Source of the DNA: Comamonadaceae bacterium
GTDB lineage: Bacteria > Pseudomonadota > Gammaproteobacteria > Burkholderiales > Burkholderiaceae_C
Assembly (NCBI GenBank): GCA_947478935.1
Contig: CANJXV010000165.1
Coordinates: 1-5,939 of the forward strand
DNA: 5,939 nt
Direction of reading: 5' to 3'
The notes beneath the pieces were generated by a model, which was not told the origin of the DNA, searched no databases, and saw only the letters and a list, made by a program, of their open reading frames with translations. This document shows, piece by piece, positions 5,527 to 5,939 of the stretch (position 1 is the first letter of the stretch; each line of letters begins with the position of its first letter). A program made the position numbers and the translations under genes.

Positions 5527-5939
5527 ATGGCAAGCAAACCCACCGACAAACAGGCAACACCCGCAGCCAAGAAGGTAGCAAAAAAATCATCTGCTGCTTC
5601 CCCTAAAAAAACCATAAAACCCGCTGCAGCCCCAGGCAAACGCATGGCCAGCGTACATGCAGACCGTGTGTTTTCCACCTTGCATATTGCCGTTACGGGG
5701 CGCATAGCCACGATTACCCTGAACCGACCCGAGCGCCTGAACGCGATCAACGATGAGATGCCAGGCGAAATCCGTCAGGCGGTGGAACGGGCCAATGCCG
5801 ATGACCGGGTACATGTGATTGTGTTGCGTGGCGCGGGCGATGCGTTTTGCGCCGGCTATGACCTGAAACACTATGCCGAGGGCGACCCCACCAACGTCAT
5901 CACGCAGCCCATGCCCTGGGACCCGATGATTGACTACAA
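5527..5939 (+). CDS. Enoyl-CoA hydratase/isomerase (crotonase) family protein, N-terminal part, with basic tail
   Basis: The gene runs off the window; 137 codons are visible. From residue about 46 it is a crotonase fold: 'RIATITLNRPERLNAIN' (59-75, where Ala73 would give the first oxyanion-hole backbone NH) and 'VIVLRGAGDAFCAGYDL' (97-113, where Gly110 gives the second). These enzymes act on acyl-CoA thioesters, by hydration or isomerisation; the exact substrate cannot be read here. 'FCAGYDL' with Tyr rather than Ala after the glycine, and 'PWDPMIDY' further on, suggest a subfamily apart from classical FadB/PaaF-type hydratases. Residues 1-39 form a tail of ten lysines, ten alanines and five prolines, absent from ordinary crotonases (see findings). 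The catalytic glutamates would lie beyond the window. ATG 5527 is chosen for its AGAGG ribosome site; ATG 5644 (residue 40) is the alternative. Confidence 0.88.
   Translation, partial: MASKPTDKQATPAAKKVAKKSSAASPKKTIKPAAAPGKRMASVHADRVFSTLHIAVTGRIATITLNRPERLNAINDEMPGEIRQAVERANADDRVHVIVLRGAGDAFCAGYDLKHYAEGDPTNVITQPMPWDPMIDY

Noticed and set aside
5337..5750. 137-codon frame on the - strand opposite the crotonase start
   Set aside because: It runs through the conserved crotonase region and the A-rich tail in antisense, with no ribosome site or recognisable domain.

Overview
The window is chromosomal DNA from a betaproteobacterium, most likely Burkholderiales (Comamonadaceae-like). Three things point there: the gene order smc-zipA-ligA, the Burkholderiales-type form of LigA (693 residues, with 'MLSIRTETDTE' where most LigA proteins have 'MLSLDNAF'), and moderately high GC with frequent TTG leucine codons. 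The taxonomic call rests on family knowledge, not on a database search. All genes read on the + strand.

Layout. (1) 1-1206: the tail of smc (chromosome condensation ATPase) overlaps zipA (FtsZ membrane anchor) by ATGA. (2) 1207-1280: a short gap with a plausible sigma70 promoter. (3) 1281-3901: ligA (NAD+-dependent DNA ligase) overlaps def (peptide deformylase) by one base, with a strong Shine-Dalgarno (SD) sequence for def inside the ligA end. (4) 3953-5260: a nu-class (YfcG-like) glutathione transferase that starts with TTG, then with no gap (TAG-ATG) a secreted metzincin/matrixin-like zinc metalloprotease with an odd metal motif. (5) 5261-5526: 266 bases without a convincing gene, containing an NtrC-like palindrome and weak sigma54-like and sigma70-like promoter candidates. 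(6) 5527-5939: the start of a crotonase (enoyl-CoA hydratase/isomerase) with a lysine/alanine-rich N-terminal tail, cut off by the window end.

Functionally, the left half is housekeeping: chromosome segregation, division, DNA joining and N-terminal protein maturation. The right half is accessory: thiol/disulfide chemistry, an exported putative protease and acyl-CoA metabolism. I see no mobile element, CRISPR array, tRNA or rRNA. No new multi-gene system is evident. The points most worth a second look are the off-register zinc site of the metalloprotease, the basic tail on the crotonase, the NtrC-like site in front of it, and the extra domain in the ZipA linker.
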